From Prochlorococcus sp. MIT 1314 (lineage in GTDB: Bacteria > Cyanobacteriota > Cyanobacteriia > PCC-6307 > Cyanobiaceae): a stretch of 64,000 nucleotides of DNA. The stretch is from NCBI RefSeq assembly GCF_034093315.1, contig NZ_CP139300.1, positions 310,001-374,000 of the forward strand, in the 5' to 3' direction. This document shows, piece after piece, positions 11,401 through 18,794 of this stretch (its first letter is position 1; the number at the start of each line of letters is the position of its first letter). Under the pieces are notes generated by a model. That model made no database searches, had not been told where the DNA came from, and was given only the letters and a program-made list of their open reading frames with translations. The translations under genes and the position numbers were made by a program.

Positions 11401-12046
11401 GGATTCATATGCTAAACCATTGTTAGATAAATGGTTAGAGATAATTATAGAGAAAAAACTTATATCACCCAAAGCAGTTTATGGATATTTCAGATGCGGG
11501 AGAAAAGATAATAGTATTTTCTTATTTGATGAGAAATCATTAAATAAAATTTCCCAATTTAATTTTCCACGACAAAAATCTGGCAATAATTTATGCATAG
11601 CTGATTTTTATTGTGATTTAAAAAATGATAAACCCATAGATATATTTCCTATGCAGGCAGTAACCATGGGCGATATTGCTAGTGAATATTCTCAAAAATT
11701 ATTTAAACAAGATAAATATAGCGATTATTTGTTATTCCATGGACTTACAGTGCAATTAGCAGAAGCTCTAGCTGAGTATGTCCATGCATTAATTCGTATT
11801 GAGTGTGGTTTTAGGTCTGAAGAACCAGACAAAAATAGAGAAGTACTAGCTCAAAAATATAGAGGAGCTAGATATTCTTTTGGTTATCCTGCATGTCCAA
11901 AAGTATCTGATTCAAACATACAATTATCATTGTTGGATGCAAAAAGAATAAACTTGACCATGGATGAATCTGAACAACTTCATCCAGAACAAAGTACTAC
12001 AGCTATCATTTCACTACACTCAAAAGCTAAATATTTCAGCGCTTAA
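8480..12046 (+). CDS. metH: Cobalamin-dependent methionine synthase
   Basis: MetH moves the methyl group from 5-methyltetrahydrofolate to homocysteine through protein-bound methylcobalamin. The four modules appear in order over 1188 aa. The homocysteine/zinc barrel has cysteines in GLNCATGP (about 225) and GGCCGTTPEH (about 291-300). The folate barrel begins near GERLNASGSKKVRELL. The B12 cap and Rossmann domain have DVHDIGKN at 744-751, where H746 is the lower cobalt ligand. The AdoMet-reactivation domain has RYSFGYPACPKVSD near 1135. The length is close to E. coli MetH (1227). The gene implies a need for a corrinoid, which the cobN and cobU genes in the window would help supply. It converges on the next minus-strand gene with a nine-base gap. 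Confidence 0.97.
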   Translation: MESFRTYLNRDEKPLIIFDGGTGTSFQNLNITADDFGGKELEGCNENLVLSSPEVVEKVHNSFLEAGCHVIETNTFGASSIVLDEYDIAHKAYEINKNAAFIAKKAAAKYSSVDKPRFVAGSIGPTTKLPTLGHIDFDELKQSYKEQIYGLIDGGVDLLLIETCQDVLQIKSALLASKEILESRNIDIPLMVSITMETTGTMLVGSDIASALTILEPFNIDILGLNCATGPEQMKEHIKYLSENSPFAISCIPNAGLPENIGGVAHYRLKPIELKMQLMNFIYDFNVQLIGGCCGTTPEHIKYLSSIIDEIIDNERTTNNGKKNSSGFIPSASSIYNSVPYKQDNSILIVGERLNASGSKKVRELLNNDDWDGLVAIAKQQQKENAHVLDVNVDYVGRDGVKDMKEITSRLVTNINLPLMIDSTDADKMESGLKSAGGKCIINSTNYEDGNERFDQVLNLALGYGSGLVVGTIDEDGMARNSEKKYKIVKRAINRTRECGLSDYELFFDPLALPISTGIEEDRLNAKETISAILKIRENFPDIHIILGISNISFGLSPLSRINLNSIFLDECIKAGLDSAIIAPNKILPLSKISEETKKLCLDLIYDKREFEDDICIYDPLVELTKAFQDLSIQDFKKASSENKNLTLEESLKNHIIDGEKIGLEDQLIKALKKYKPLEIINTYLLDGMKVVGDLFGSGQMQLPFVLQSAETMKFAVSILEPYMETVDEKISNGKLLIATVKGDVHDIGKNLVDIILTNNGYDVINLGIKQDVSAIIDAQKKHNADCIAMSGLLVKSTAFMKDNLEAFNNENISVPVILGGAALTPKFVNEDCSKIYKGKILYGKDAFTDLKFMNEYMDNKKKGNWSNTEGFINNKGININLASSKSNSQALKKSISIRTETSKLNLKENFIRSKFISEEDPIQAPFLGTKVLNDVDIDLNKLIFYLDTKALFSGQWQIKKGKNQSVDEYNNYLDSYAKPLLDKWLEIIIEKKLISPKAVYGYFRCGRKDNSIFLFDEKSLNKISQFNFPRQKSGNNLCIADFYCDLKNDKPIDIFPMQAVTMGDIASEYSQKLFKQDKYSDYLLFHGLTVQLAEALAEYVHALIRIECGFRSEEPDKNREVLAQKYRGARYSFGYPACPKVSDSNIQLSLLDAKRINLTMDESEQLHPEQSTTAIISLHSKAKYFSA

Positions 12047-12055
12047 GCTAAATTT

Positions 12056-12274
12056 TTAGTTGTTTTCTAAATATTCAATAATTTCTTCCTGTAGTTCTTC
12101 CATCGTTTCATTATCACCCAGATCAAGTCCCTCACCTGCGGCATCCTGTGTTAACTCAAGATAATATGAAGCACCATCACTAGATAAAAATTCTAATGCG
12201 GAAGTTTCATCACTATTTTTAAAAGCTTCATAAAGAGCTTTAAATGCTATGTTTTCAGTAAAGTCCCAATCCAT
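12056..12274 (-). CDS. Small acidic hypothetical protein
   Basis: The 72-aa protein is strongly acidic (runs such as DLGDNETMEELQEEIIEYLENN at its end) and has no signal peptide or membrane segment. It looks like a small conserved protein of marine picocyanobacteria, but I cannot assign a function. It opens with MDWDFTENIAFKALYEAF from an ATG. It faces the end of metH and is divergent from the DUF2237 gene. The 99-base gap between the two starts holds two short cytosine-rich tracts, which on the minus strand would be purine-rich, but no clear promoter. Confidence 0.7.
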   Translation of the reverse strand: MDWDFTENIAFKALYEAFKNSDETSALEFLSSDGASYYLELTQDAAGEGLDLGDNETMEELQEEIIEYLENN

Positions 12275-12373
12275 AATGAAAAAAACCTTATTAGAATTAT
12301 TACCTCCTTACCCCCCATACTCGTCAACCTTTTTTAAAGAAATGTTGGTGTTTTATTATTATTAAAAAAGTCT

Positions 12374-12757
12374 ATGACCATAAATAATCAAAATCAGTTA
12401 AATGTCCTTGGAGAAGAAATTGAAATTTGTAGTTGCGCACCTATGACAGGGTGGTTCAGGGATGGATTTTGCAACTATGACAAAAATGATGGAGGGAATC
12501 ATTCCATATGTTGTGTAATGGATGATAATTTCCTGAAATATAGTAAATCACAAGGTAATGATTTAATAACTCCCATGCCTATTTATTCCTTCCCAGGACT
12601 AAAGGATGGTGATCATTGGTGTATTTGTCTTGATAGGTGGAAGCAAGCATTATTAGACGGTCTTGCACCAAAAGTCATATTAGAATCAACGAATATTGTA
12701 GTCTTAGAATCAGTACCTCTGGAAAAATTGAAAGAATATCAATTTAATAAAAAGTAA
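12374..12757 (+). CDS. DUF2237 family protein
   Basis: The 127-aa protein matches the bacterial DUF2237 family, of unknown function. Family features are NVLGEEIEICSCAPMTGWFRDGFC near the N-terminus and the later block GDHWCICLDRWKQAL with LAPKVILESTN. Conserved cysteines (the C-x-C pair in EICSCAP, a later CC in SICCVM, and C-x-C in WCIC) suggest metal binding or redox chemistry, which is inference. It is soluble, with no signal peptide. The gene stands 48 bases upstream of the Ap4A phosphorylase on the same strand. Confidence 0.85.
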   Translation: MTINNQNQLNVLGEEIEICSCAPMTGWFRDGFCNYDKNDGGNHSICCVMDDNFLKYSKSQGNDLITPMPIYSFPGLKDGDHWCICLDRWKQALLDGLAPKVILESTNIVVLESVPLEKLKEYQFNKK

Positions 12758-12805
12758 TTACAAGTTTATTTTTTTTTTTAAAATGATAATGATAAATTTT
12801 TTTAA

Positions 12806-13636
12806 ATGAGTTTAGAAATATATTGGAAAAAAGCCCTAGAACAAACTCGATTATCAATTGATGATGAATCATTATATCCTCTCAAAACTGATATTATTAC
12901 AAGAGATTTATATGAAAAAGACGACTTCATAATTAGGAAACTCGATACTTCAAAATTTAATAAAAGAAAAATTTATGGTCCTAAGCAAAATCCATTTTGT
13001 CCTTGGGAAAAGATACTAGAAATTGATAAAATTGGTGATAATCATCAATTAATATTAAATAAGTACCCTGTACAAAAAGGTCATATTTTACTTATTACAA
13101 ATGAATGGAAACCTCAAAATGGATGGTTAGATATTAAAGATTGGAGAGCGATCCAACAAGTTAATAAAGATACTAGTGGATTATGGTTTTTCAATAGTTC
13201 TCCAATTGCGGGAGCAAGTCAACCTCACAGGCATTTTCAACTTCTGCGTAGATCGAAAGGTGAGAAATCATGCCCTAGAGAAAAGTGGTTTTTAGAGATG
13301 AACTCATATCAAGATCTAGATAGTAAGCTTAAAAAAAATATTGTTGTATCCAAATTTAATTTTTTAGAAAATCCATCATGTCTTTTTGAATATTACTTAG
13401 AATTATGCAAGAAATTAGGACTTGGGGACCCTATTAGTGATAAGAAACCGATATATCCTTACAACATTTTAATAACTAATAAATGGATCGCCATTATAAA
13501 AAGAAAAAATGATCATATTCATGGTTTCAGTATTAATGGTTTAGGATTTGCAGGATATTTATTAGTAACTGAAAATTCAAATATTAATTATTTAAAGAAA
13601 TTTGGCCCTGAAAAACTTCTAGAAAGTTTTGTTTGA
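12806..13636 (+). CDS. ATP adenylyltransferase (Ap4A phosphorylase)
   Basis: This is a member of the HIT/GalT superfamily that phosphorolyses diadenosine tetraphosphate to ATP and ADP. The 276-aa protein has the N-terminal FIIRKLD and PFCPWEKILEI region, the KGHILLITNEWKPQNGWL block, and the nucleotidyl-transfer site in AGASQPHRHFQLLRR, where the histidine of QPHRH is the expected nucleophile. The PYNILITNKWIAIIKR segment near the end is also typical. The product clears a stress-associated dinucleotide. It converges on the minus-strand microprotein gene, with stops only three bases apart. Confidence 0.88.
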   Translation: MSLEIYWKKALEQTRLSIDDESLYPLKTDIITRDLYEKDDFIIRKLDTSKFNKRKIYGPKQNPFCPWEKILEIDKIGDNHQLILNKYPVQKGHILLITNEWKPQNGWLDIKDWRAIQQVNKDTSGLWFFNSSPIAGASQPHRHFQLLRRSKGEKSCPREKWFLEMNSYQDLDSKLKKNIVVSKFNFLENPSCLFEYYLELCKKLGLGDPISDKKPIYPYNILITNKWIAIIKRKNDHIHGFSINGLGFAGYLLVTENSNINYLKKFGPEKLLESFV

Positions 13637-13639
13637 ATA

Positions 13640-13819
13640 CTAGTTAGTTACTTCAACATCCTTATCCCTGCTTATTTGGCTTTCAAGAACTTCTATAGAT
13701 GCTGTTACGGAGGCAATTTTACGTTCAAGTGAATCCTTAATATAATTGAGCATTTCTAATTTCTTATGTTGATAAAAACTCTTTTTCTCTTTAGATGACT
13801 TGAAATAACAATTAAACAT
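13640..13819 (-). CDS. 59-aa microprotein, predicted helical
   Basis: A 59-codon minus-strand frame starts at the ATG complementary to 13817-13819 and ends with TAG at 13640-13642, three bases from the convergent Ap4A phosphorylase stop. The product begins MFNCYFKSSKEKKSFYQHKK and continues with a regular heptad-like helix (MLNYIKDSLERKIASVTAS then IEVLESQ), so a coiled coil is likely. Basic residues dominate the first half and acidic residues the end. The gene fills an otherwise unexplained gap and has the codon bias of its neighbours. The function is unknown. Confidence 0.65.
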   Translation of the reverse strand: MFNCYFKSSKEKKSFYQHKKLEMLNYIKDSLERKIASVTASIEVLESQISRDKDVEVTN

Positions 13820-13966
13820 TTTTTTTATTTTTATTATAAAAAGAGACTTAATTGACTTGTGACAAAAAAAATAAATTGGTTTTAATTTAAAAACAATATT
13901 CCGTATGGACTTTCAATTTTTTTTGAATAAAATTAAATAAATTCCATACTATTCAAGAAAGTATTA

Positions 13967-14977
13967 TTGAATATTTCTGAAAATTCAAATACAAAAAGAA
14001 TTTCAATTGATTTACCTGAGGAACTAATTTCCAGGTTTGATCAATTACGAAAAGAGTGGGGATTTAGAGCAAGAGGACCTGTAATAGAAAAGATACTTAA
14101 AGAACTTCTTCAAGAAGATGATTTACTACCTAAGAACCAACAGCAAGAAATAGACTTTAACGAGAATAATAATAATGAAAATTTAAATATTGATGAAGAT
14201 ACTGCATTGGTATTAATTAAATCAGACGTAAAAAAAGAAGTTAATGAGATATCTTTGAATAAAAGATTTACAAATAACAATCAATATAATAAAAAAGCCA
14301 ACTTAAACATAAGCCTTCCGAATTTTGTTGAAAAAAAAGTAAAGAATCTAAGAAGAAGTATTAATAGTGAAAAATTAAAAGAGAATATTAATGATATACA
14401 AATTAATACAATTAAAGAAACTGAATTAATAAAATGTCGAATTGAGTTAATTAGTCATTGGAAAACATTATATGGATCAGTTCCTAATGATCATGTAGTA
14501 GAAGCTTCGATTGATTGGTTTGAAAGGGATATATGGCCAAATCTTGATGGAACTGAAAATCTACCCTTTACGTGGAGTGCAGCCAATAAATTAATGTCAG
14601 AATTATGCCCATTTTGGATAAAGAAAAATCCATCTCTTGAAATTGTTTTATTAATGATTGGCGTTTTAGAAGACCCTTTTGCTACTTCAGATCTGATAAA
14701 AAGAATACCAACACTTATGAGAAGGTTTGTAAGTAGATTTAAGCGAAATAATAGATCAAATTCATTTGAAACTTTAGACTCAACAATGACAGTACATGGA
14801 GCACTTAAATTATTGAATTTATCAACATCCGCAGGATCCGCACATACGTTCCGTAAAATAAGGGATGCCTATAAATCAATAGCTTTAAAGACGCATCCTG
14901 ATGCTGGAGGATCAACAGATCAAATGAGAAAATTAAATGAAGCGTATCAATTGCTAAAAAATCTATATAGAAATTAG
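13967..14977 (+). CDS. Ribbon-helix-helix / J-domain fusion protein
   Basis: The 336-aa protein has a likely ribbon-helix-helix N-terminus (residues 9-50: TKRISIDLPEELISRFDQL, then RARGPVIEKILKELL). Next come a low-complexity Asn/Glu-rich linker (about 55-150), a globular middle (about 155-265, with HWKTLYGSVPNDHVVEASIDW) and a C-terminal J domain (about 273-336). The J-domain HPD tripeptide is intact at 310-312. J domains stimulate DnaK-type Hsp70 ATPases, while RHH segments usually bind DNA or drive dimerisation. The start is TTG at 13967. It is not a classical DnaJ: there is no G/F region and no zinc fingers. The role is unknown; Hsp70 recruitment to a DNA-bound complex is one possibility. 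Confidence 0.75.
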   Translation: MNISENSNTKRISIDLPEELISRFDQLRKEWGFRARGPVIEKILKELLQEDDLLPKNQQQEIDFNENNNNENLNIDEDTALVLIKSDVKKEVNEISLNKRFTNNNQYNKKANLNISLPNFVEKKVKNLRRSINSEKLKENINDIQINTIKETELIKCRIELISHWKTLYGSVPNDHVVEASIDWFERDIWPNLDGTENLPFTWSAANKLMSELCPFWIKKNPSLEIVLLMIGVLEDPFATSDLIKRIPTLMRRFVSRFKRNNRSNSFETLDSTMTVHGALKLLNLSTSAGSAHTFRKIRDAYKSIALKTHPDAGGSTDQMRKLNEAYQLLKNLYRN

Positions 14978-14991
14978 TATACTAATTCTCA

Positions 14992-15028
14992 AATAAGACT
15001 ATTTATAAGTCTAGTTAATAGTCTCATA
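14992..15028. repeat. TAGTCTCATA dyad element, copy A
   Basis: First of three related elements around the secreted-protein gene. It reads as a loose inverted repeat: AAGACT on the left, an inner AAGTCTAG, then TAGTCTCATA at 15019-15028. It is the weakest copy, since the left arm lacks the TATGAG part. It lies directly after the J-domain gene stop, so it could act as that transcript's 3' structure. The 418-base gap from 14978 to 15395 holds this element, copy B and a short hairpin; the rest is featureless AT-rich sequence with no credible reading frame. Confidence 0.4.
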
Positions 15029-15161
15029 CAAGACAGATGTTAAGAATTAAATTTTAATTTTCCTCAATTATTTTTATTCAAATTAATGGAAAAAATAATT
15101 ATGTATAAATGAAATTAAAATAGAATTACTTTTAAAAAATAAAAATTTTAATGTATAGTCC

Positions 15162-15210
15162 ATCTTATATGAGACTTACCATAAGTCTACTATATAGTCT
15201 CATAATAGAT
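15162..15210. repeat. TAGTCTCATA dyad element, copy B
   Basis: Best copy of the family. The left arm at 15162-15176 ends TATGAGACT and the right arm at 15196-15210 starts AGTCTCATA. The inner nine bases of each arm pair perfectly, and the full 15-base arms match at 13 positions around a 19-base spacer. The spacer contains AAGTCTA, echoing copies A and C. It could be a protein-binding site or an RNA hairpin; there is no poly-T tract, so a simple terminator is unlikely. Confidence 0.5.
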
Positions 15211-15375
15211 AAGCAAGATAAATTAATTTTTCAATTTGGATAAATCACACTCAATCTATTTATTACCCAAGAAAATTAAAATTTGAATAATAAATCATTA
15301 AACCATGTCCTTTCGATGTCCAAGAAATTAATAAGGCCTAGAAAGTCTTGCTATTAAAGAGTTTTATATCTATAT

Positions 15376-15396
15376 GTACTGCCTTAAAGACAGTAC
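15376..15396. other. Short hairpin at the 3' end of the secreted-protein gene
   Basis: GTACTG at 15376-15381 and CAGTAC at 15391-15396 form a perfect six-base stem with a nine-base loop. The right arm touches the first base of the minus-strand stop codon. It may protect the 3' end of the transcript or mark termination, but there is no clear T tract downstream on the minus strand. Confidence 0.35.
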
Positions 15397-15644
15397 TACT
15401 TACTCTGGAGCTTCTGAATAGCAGTTTGCTTATCAATGCTGGGAACATCACTTAATCCATTTGCGTCAAACCAAGGAGCACTAGCCCAATCAAACCCTTC
15501 TCCAAAAGTGTTATCAGGTGCAGTTATGTACCAATGACATGAAGCATCAGGAACATCTACAGAACATTTTGACCAATCGTCTGACCATTGGGGAACCTGT
15601 ACCCATAACACTGAAGATAACAATAATGAGAGTAGATAGATCAT
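15396..15644 (-). CDS. Small predicted secreted protein
   Basis: The 82-aa product starts with a hydrophobic signal segment (MIYLLSLLLSSVLWVQVP), followed by a Trp/Asp-rich mature part with two cysteines (SKCSVDVPDASCHW) that could form a disulphide in the periplasm. It ends IQKLQSK. No family is recognised, and no catalytic motif is visible. It lies downstream of pheT on the same strand, separated by about 100 bases of nested hairpins. Its gap from the J-domain gene contains related dyads, so it is the centre of a structured region. Confidence 0.65.
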   Translation of the reverse strand: MIYLLSLLLSSVLWVQVPQWSDDWSKCSVDVPDASCHWYITAPDNTFGEGFDWASAPWFDANGLSDVPSIDKQTAIQKLQSK

Positions 15645-15674
15645 ATAGTTTATATTACAACATTAATTAGTTTT

Positions 15675-15734
15675 ATAGGATTATTAATTATCCTATATGA
15701 GAATTATAACTAGACTAGTTTCTAGTCTCATATA
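15675..15734. repeat. Nested inverted repeats including TAGTCTCATA copy C
   Basis: Three symmetric structures lie in 60 bases. ATAGGAT (15675-15681) pairs with ATCCTAT (15690-15696). TATATGAGA (15694-15702) pairs with TCTCATATA (15726-15734). Between those arms sits AACTAGACTAGTT (15708-15720), a perfect 6+1+6 palindrome. The outer arms are the same sequence family as copies A and B. The block lies between the pheT stop and the secreted-protein start on the minus strand, so it may form the pheT 3' end, an operator for the small gene, or both. Confidence 0.5.
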
Positions 15735-15749
15735 AGATTATGTATACAA

Positions 15750-18194
15750 TCAATTCCTCAATTTGGTGTTAAAACATTTTTCTATATTAGAAATAATATT
15801 TGAATGTATTGATGTAATATCTGATTCCAGTAATGTTCTATCTTTATTTCTATAAGTTAATCTAAATGTATAACTTATATGATCATTACCAAGTTTAATA
15901 TCTTCAAAAACATCAATTAAACTTACATCCTCAAGGAGATTTTTACCTGTTTTTCTTATCTGTGATTTTATATTGCTAATTAAAAATTTCTTATTAAAAA
16001 CAAAATTTATATCTCTTTCTATTTTCGGAACAATTGGGTATTGCTTAAATATTGGAATCCATTTATTTTTTCTTGTACTAGCTCCCAAAAGGTTAACTAC
16101 ATTTATGCTAAATAAATAAACTTTTTTTAATGACTTCTTCTCTAGTATTAATTTGGGATGAATTTCACCAAAATAACCTACATCTTTCCCTTCAATAATT
16201 AATTTTGCTGTTCTTCCTGGATGTAGGAAATCTATTGCATCAGTTGGTTTATCATCAATTTTTATATTCAAACATGATAAGGCTTCCTTTAACTTTCCTC
16301 TAGCCTGATAATAATTAAGATCATTATCTTTACCAGAATTTGCCCATTTTCCAAATTCTCTATTGCCATAAATTGCACCATTCAGAATTTCTTCTTGAAT
16401 GAACTCAGTATTCTTATGAAAAATATTTCCAATTTCAAATATAAAACAACTTGTTTGTCCAGCTTTTATATTACGGTTTACAATTTCCAAATGTTCTTTC
16501 CAGATATTATCTCTTAGGCAGCTAGTTTCTAGTAACAAAGGATTAGAAATCTTTATAAGTGTTTCTTTATCTTCTGGAACAAGAGAGTAGGTAAGTACTT
16601 CGTTAAAACCATTGTCAGTAAAACCATTTTTTACTTTTCTCAATGCCAACTGTTCTGGCGACAATTTTCCAGGCTTAATTGGATTAGGAAGGTTCAAGTC
16701 GAATCTGTCATAACCTATTAATCTCGCAATTTCCTCAATTAAATCTATTTCTCTTATTAAATCTTGTGATCTATGAGGAATTACTGCTACATCCCATCCA
16801 TATTCTTTACTCTTTAAAGTACAACCTATAAGTGTTAATTTATCAACTATTTCAGAATCAGATAAATTTCTTTTTTCTAATTGATCGTTAATGATTAATG
16901 GACCAAGAATCTTATGTATTCGACTTCTCCTTAATTTAACAAAAATATCCTCATCATTTTTTAAATTCGAAGCATTTATGATTGGTAAATTAATAGAAAA
17001 ATATTCTTCTAATAGATTAATTGCTCTGGTAACTGCACTTAATGTATTTTTTGATGAAATACCTTTTTCATATCTGCTGCTAGATTCTGTTCTAATTCCA
17101 AGAGCCTTTGAAGATTTTCTTATAATAACTGGATTAAAAACAGCGCCTTCAAGATAAATAGAAGAGGTAGTATTGGTTACAGAAGACTCTAAACCACCTA
17201 TAACCCCAGCAATAGCAACAGGTTTGTCGCAACAAGTAACTACTGTAATATTTTCATTTAAATCATATTTTTTACCATCTAAACATACAAGGCTTTCGTT
17301 ATCTTTGGCTTTTCGTACAGAGAAGTCTTCTGGAGAAACTTCTTTCCCAATTAATTTTGATAGTTTGTCTTTATCAAATGCATGCAAAGGTTGTCCTTGT
17401 TCTAAAAGAATATAGTTTGTTAAATCAACTAAGAGATTAATCGAATTTATTCCTGATTTTTCTATACGGTCTTTAAGCCATGTTGGCGAAAATATATCTC
17501 CATTAACTCCATCAATACAGCTTATTGTATAAATGCAATCAGATGTTATAGCTTCTGGGCAAAGTTTATTTCCTTTAAGTAAATGAATATTGTATTTATG
17601 GTTTAATTCTGGAAAATTTAATGTGGATTCTAAAAGGGCTGAAATTTCGCGGGCTATCCCCATAACCGACATTCCGTCAGGTCTATTAGCAGTAATTGCT
17701 AAATCATAAATAAAATCATTTAATTGAAGTAATTCAGCCCCTGGAGTGCCCAATTCATATTTTATGGCTAAATCTTCATCAATGATCTCTATCCCTTCGC
17801 TAGAGTCTTGTAATCCTAGTTCCTGCAGAGAGCATATCATTCCTTCACTCATAACACCTCTAATTTCACTTCTTTTAATAGTTAAATTAACTGCTTTTAA
17901 TTTCGCACCGACAGTAGCAACATAAACATAAATATTTGGTTTAATATTGCGCGCTCCACAGATAATTTGTAAATTTTTTTTAGTACCAATATCGACTTGG
18001 CAAATTGATAGTTTGTCAGATCCTTCGTGTTTTACAACAGATAAGACCTTACCTAAAACAACACCATTTACATTTTCTGAACAATCTTCTAATGATTCAA
18101 CCTCAAAACCACCAATTGACAATTTCTCAGAGAGATCTTCAGGAGTAGAAGAAATTTCTACTAAATTTTTCAACCAATTTTGAGAAACTTTCAT
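15750..18194 (-). CDS. pheT: Phenylalanyl-tRNA synthetase beta subunit
   Basis: PheT forms the alpha2-beta2 enzyme that charges tRNA-Phe; the beta chain carries tRNA recognition and the editing site. The 814-aa length is usual. The N-terminus MKVSQNWLKNLVEI leads into a tRNA-binding EMAP-like domain (KVLSVVKHEGSDKLSICQVD, then IICGARNI), the B3/B4 editing core (AITANRPDGMSVMGIAREIS), the B5 domain (LRRSRIHKILG), the catalytic-like core (GYDRFDLNLPNP) and the C-terminal anticodon-binding ferredoxin fold (FKQYPIVPKIERDINFVF). pheS is not adjacent in this window. It is divergent from rpmG, with about 100 bases between starts. Confidence 0.97.
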   Translation of the reverse strand: MKVSQNWLKNLVEISSTPEDLSEKLSIGGFEVESLEDCSENVNGVVLGKVLSVVKHEGSDKLSICQVDIGTKKNLQIICGARNIKPNIYVYVATVGAKLKAVNLTIKRSEIRGVMSEGMICSLQELGLQDSSEGIEIIDEDLAIKYELGTPGAELLQLNDFIYDLAITANRPDGMSVMGIAREISALLESTLNFPELNHKYNIHLLKGNKLCPEAITSDCIYTISCIDGVNGDIFSPTWLKDRIEKSGINSINLLVDLTNYILLEQGQPLHAFDKDKLSKLIGKEVSPEDFSVRKAKDNESLVCLDGKKYDLNENITVVTCCDKPVAIAGVIGGLESSVTNTTSSIYLEGAVFNPVIIRKSSKALGIRTESSSRYEKGISSKNTLSAVTRAINLLEEYFSINLPIINASNLKNDEDIFVKLRRSRIHKILGPLIINDQLEKRNLSDSEIVDKLTLIGCTLKSKEYGWDVAVIPHRSQDLIREIDLIEEIARLIGYDRFDLNLPNPIKPGKLSPEQLALRKVKNGFTDNGFNEVLTYSLVPEDKETLIKISNPLLLETSCLRDNIWKEHLEIVNRNIKAGQTSCFIFEIGNIFHKNTEFIQEEILNGAIYGNREFGKWANSGKDNDLNYYQARGKLKEALSCLNIKIDDKPTDAIDFLHPGRTAKLIIEGKDVGYFGEIHPKLILEKKSLKKVYLFSINVVNLLGASTRKNKWIPIFKQYPIVPKIERDINFVFNKKFLISNIKSQIRKTGKNLLEDVSLIDVFEDIKLGNDHISYTFRLTYRNKDRTLLESDITSIHSNIISNIEKCFNTKLRN

Positions 18195-18295
18195 ATATAT
18201 TTTTTAATCAATGATGATAAAACAATTGGATATATCTTCAAAAAAGTTTGTTGAAGATGTACAATAGAAAATTATACAATAAAGTATTAATTAAA

Positions 18296-18490
18296 ATGGC
18301 CAAAAAAGGGACAAGAGTTGTAGTGACCCTTGAATGTACTGAAGCTAGGACAAGCACAGATCCTAAGAGATCAAATGGTGTCTCAAGATATACTACTGAA
18401 AAGAATCGTAGAAATACAACTGAAAGATTAGAACTAAAAAAGTTTAATCCTCATTTAAACAGAATGACAATTCACAAAGAAATAAAGTAA
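18296..18490 (+). CDS. rpmG: 50S ribosomal protein L33
   Basis: A 64-aa basic ribosomal protein. The start is the ATG at 18296, giving [19 protein letters not shown], which matches the family N-terminus. An upstream in-frame ATG at 18248 would add 16 non-conserved residues and is rejected. Only one cysteine is left, so this is the zinc-free (C-minus) form of L33. rpsR follows after 37 bases; the pair are transcribed together as is common in bacteria. Confidence 0.96.
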   Translation: MAKKGTRVVVTLECTEARTSTDPKRSNGVSRYTTEKNRRNTTERLELKKFNPHLNRMTIHKEIK

Positions 18491-18527
18491 TTAAATTAAA
18501 TTAAATCAAATTAAATCAAATTTAATC
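18487..18527. repeat. AAATTAAATC-type short tandem repeat
   Basis: The rpmG-rpsR spacer is made of repeated AATTAAAT and AAATCAAATT units with slight drift. It is low in complexity and probably arose by slippage. No start-codon-proximal Shine-Dalgarno is seen within it. Confidence 0.5.
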
Positions 18528-18749
18528 ATGCCTAATTCAATTTTTAAAAAACAATTATCACCTATTAAACCTGGAGATCCTATTGACTATAAGGATGTAG
18601 AACTACTAAAGAAATTCATAACTGAGAGGGGTAAAATCCTACCAAGAAGGATGACAGGTTTAACCTCTAAGCAACAAAGAGATCTTACATTAGCTGTAAA
18701 AAGAGCCAGAATTGTAGCTCTTTTACCCTTCGTAAATCCTGAAGGTTAA
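18528..18749 (+). CDS. rpsR: 30S ribosomal protein S18
   Basis: The 73-aa protein has the S18 core [19 protein letters not shown], then ILPRRMTGL, and [21 protein letters not shown]. It binds 16S rRNA next to S6 on the platform. It follows rpmG by 37 bases and precedes the RNase II-like gene by 45 bases on the same strand. Confidence 0.97.
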   Translation: MPNSIFKKQLSPIKPGDPIDYKDVELLKKFITERGKILPRRMTGLTSKQQRDLTLAVKRARIVALLPFVNPEG

Positions 18750-18794
18750 TTTCATATTGAGTATAGTTGGCACTATAATTAATATCTCAATTAT

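Noticed and set aside
18248-18295. Upstream extension of rpmG from ATG at 18248
   Set aside because: It adds 16 residues not found in L33; the start at 18296 gives the family N-terminus.
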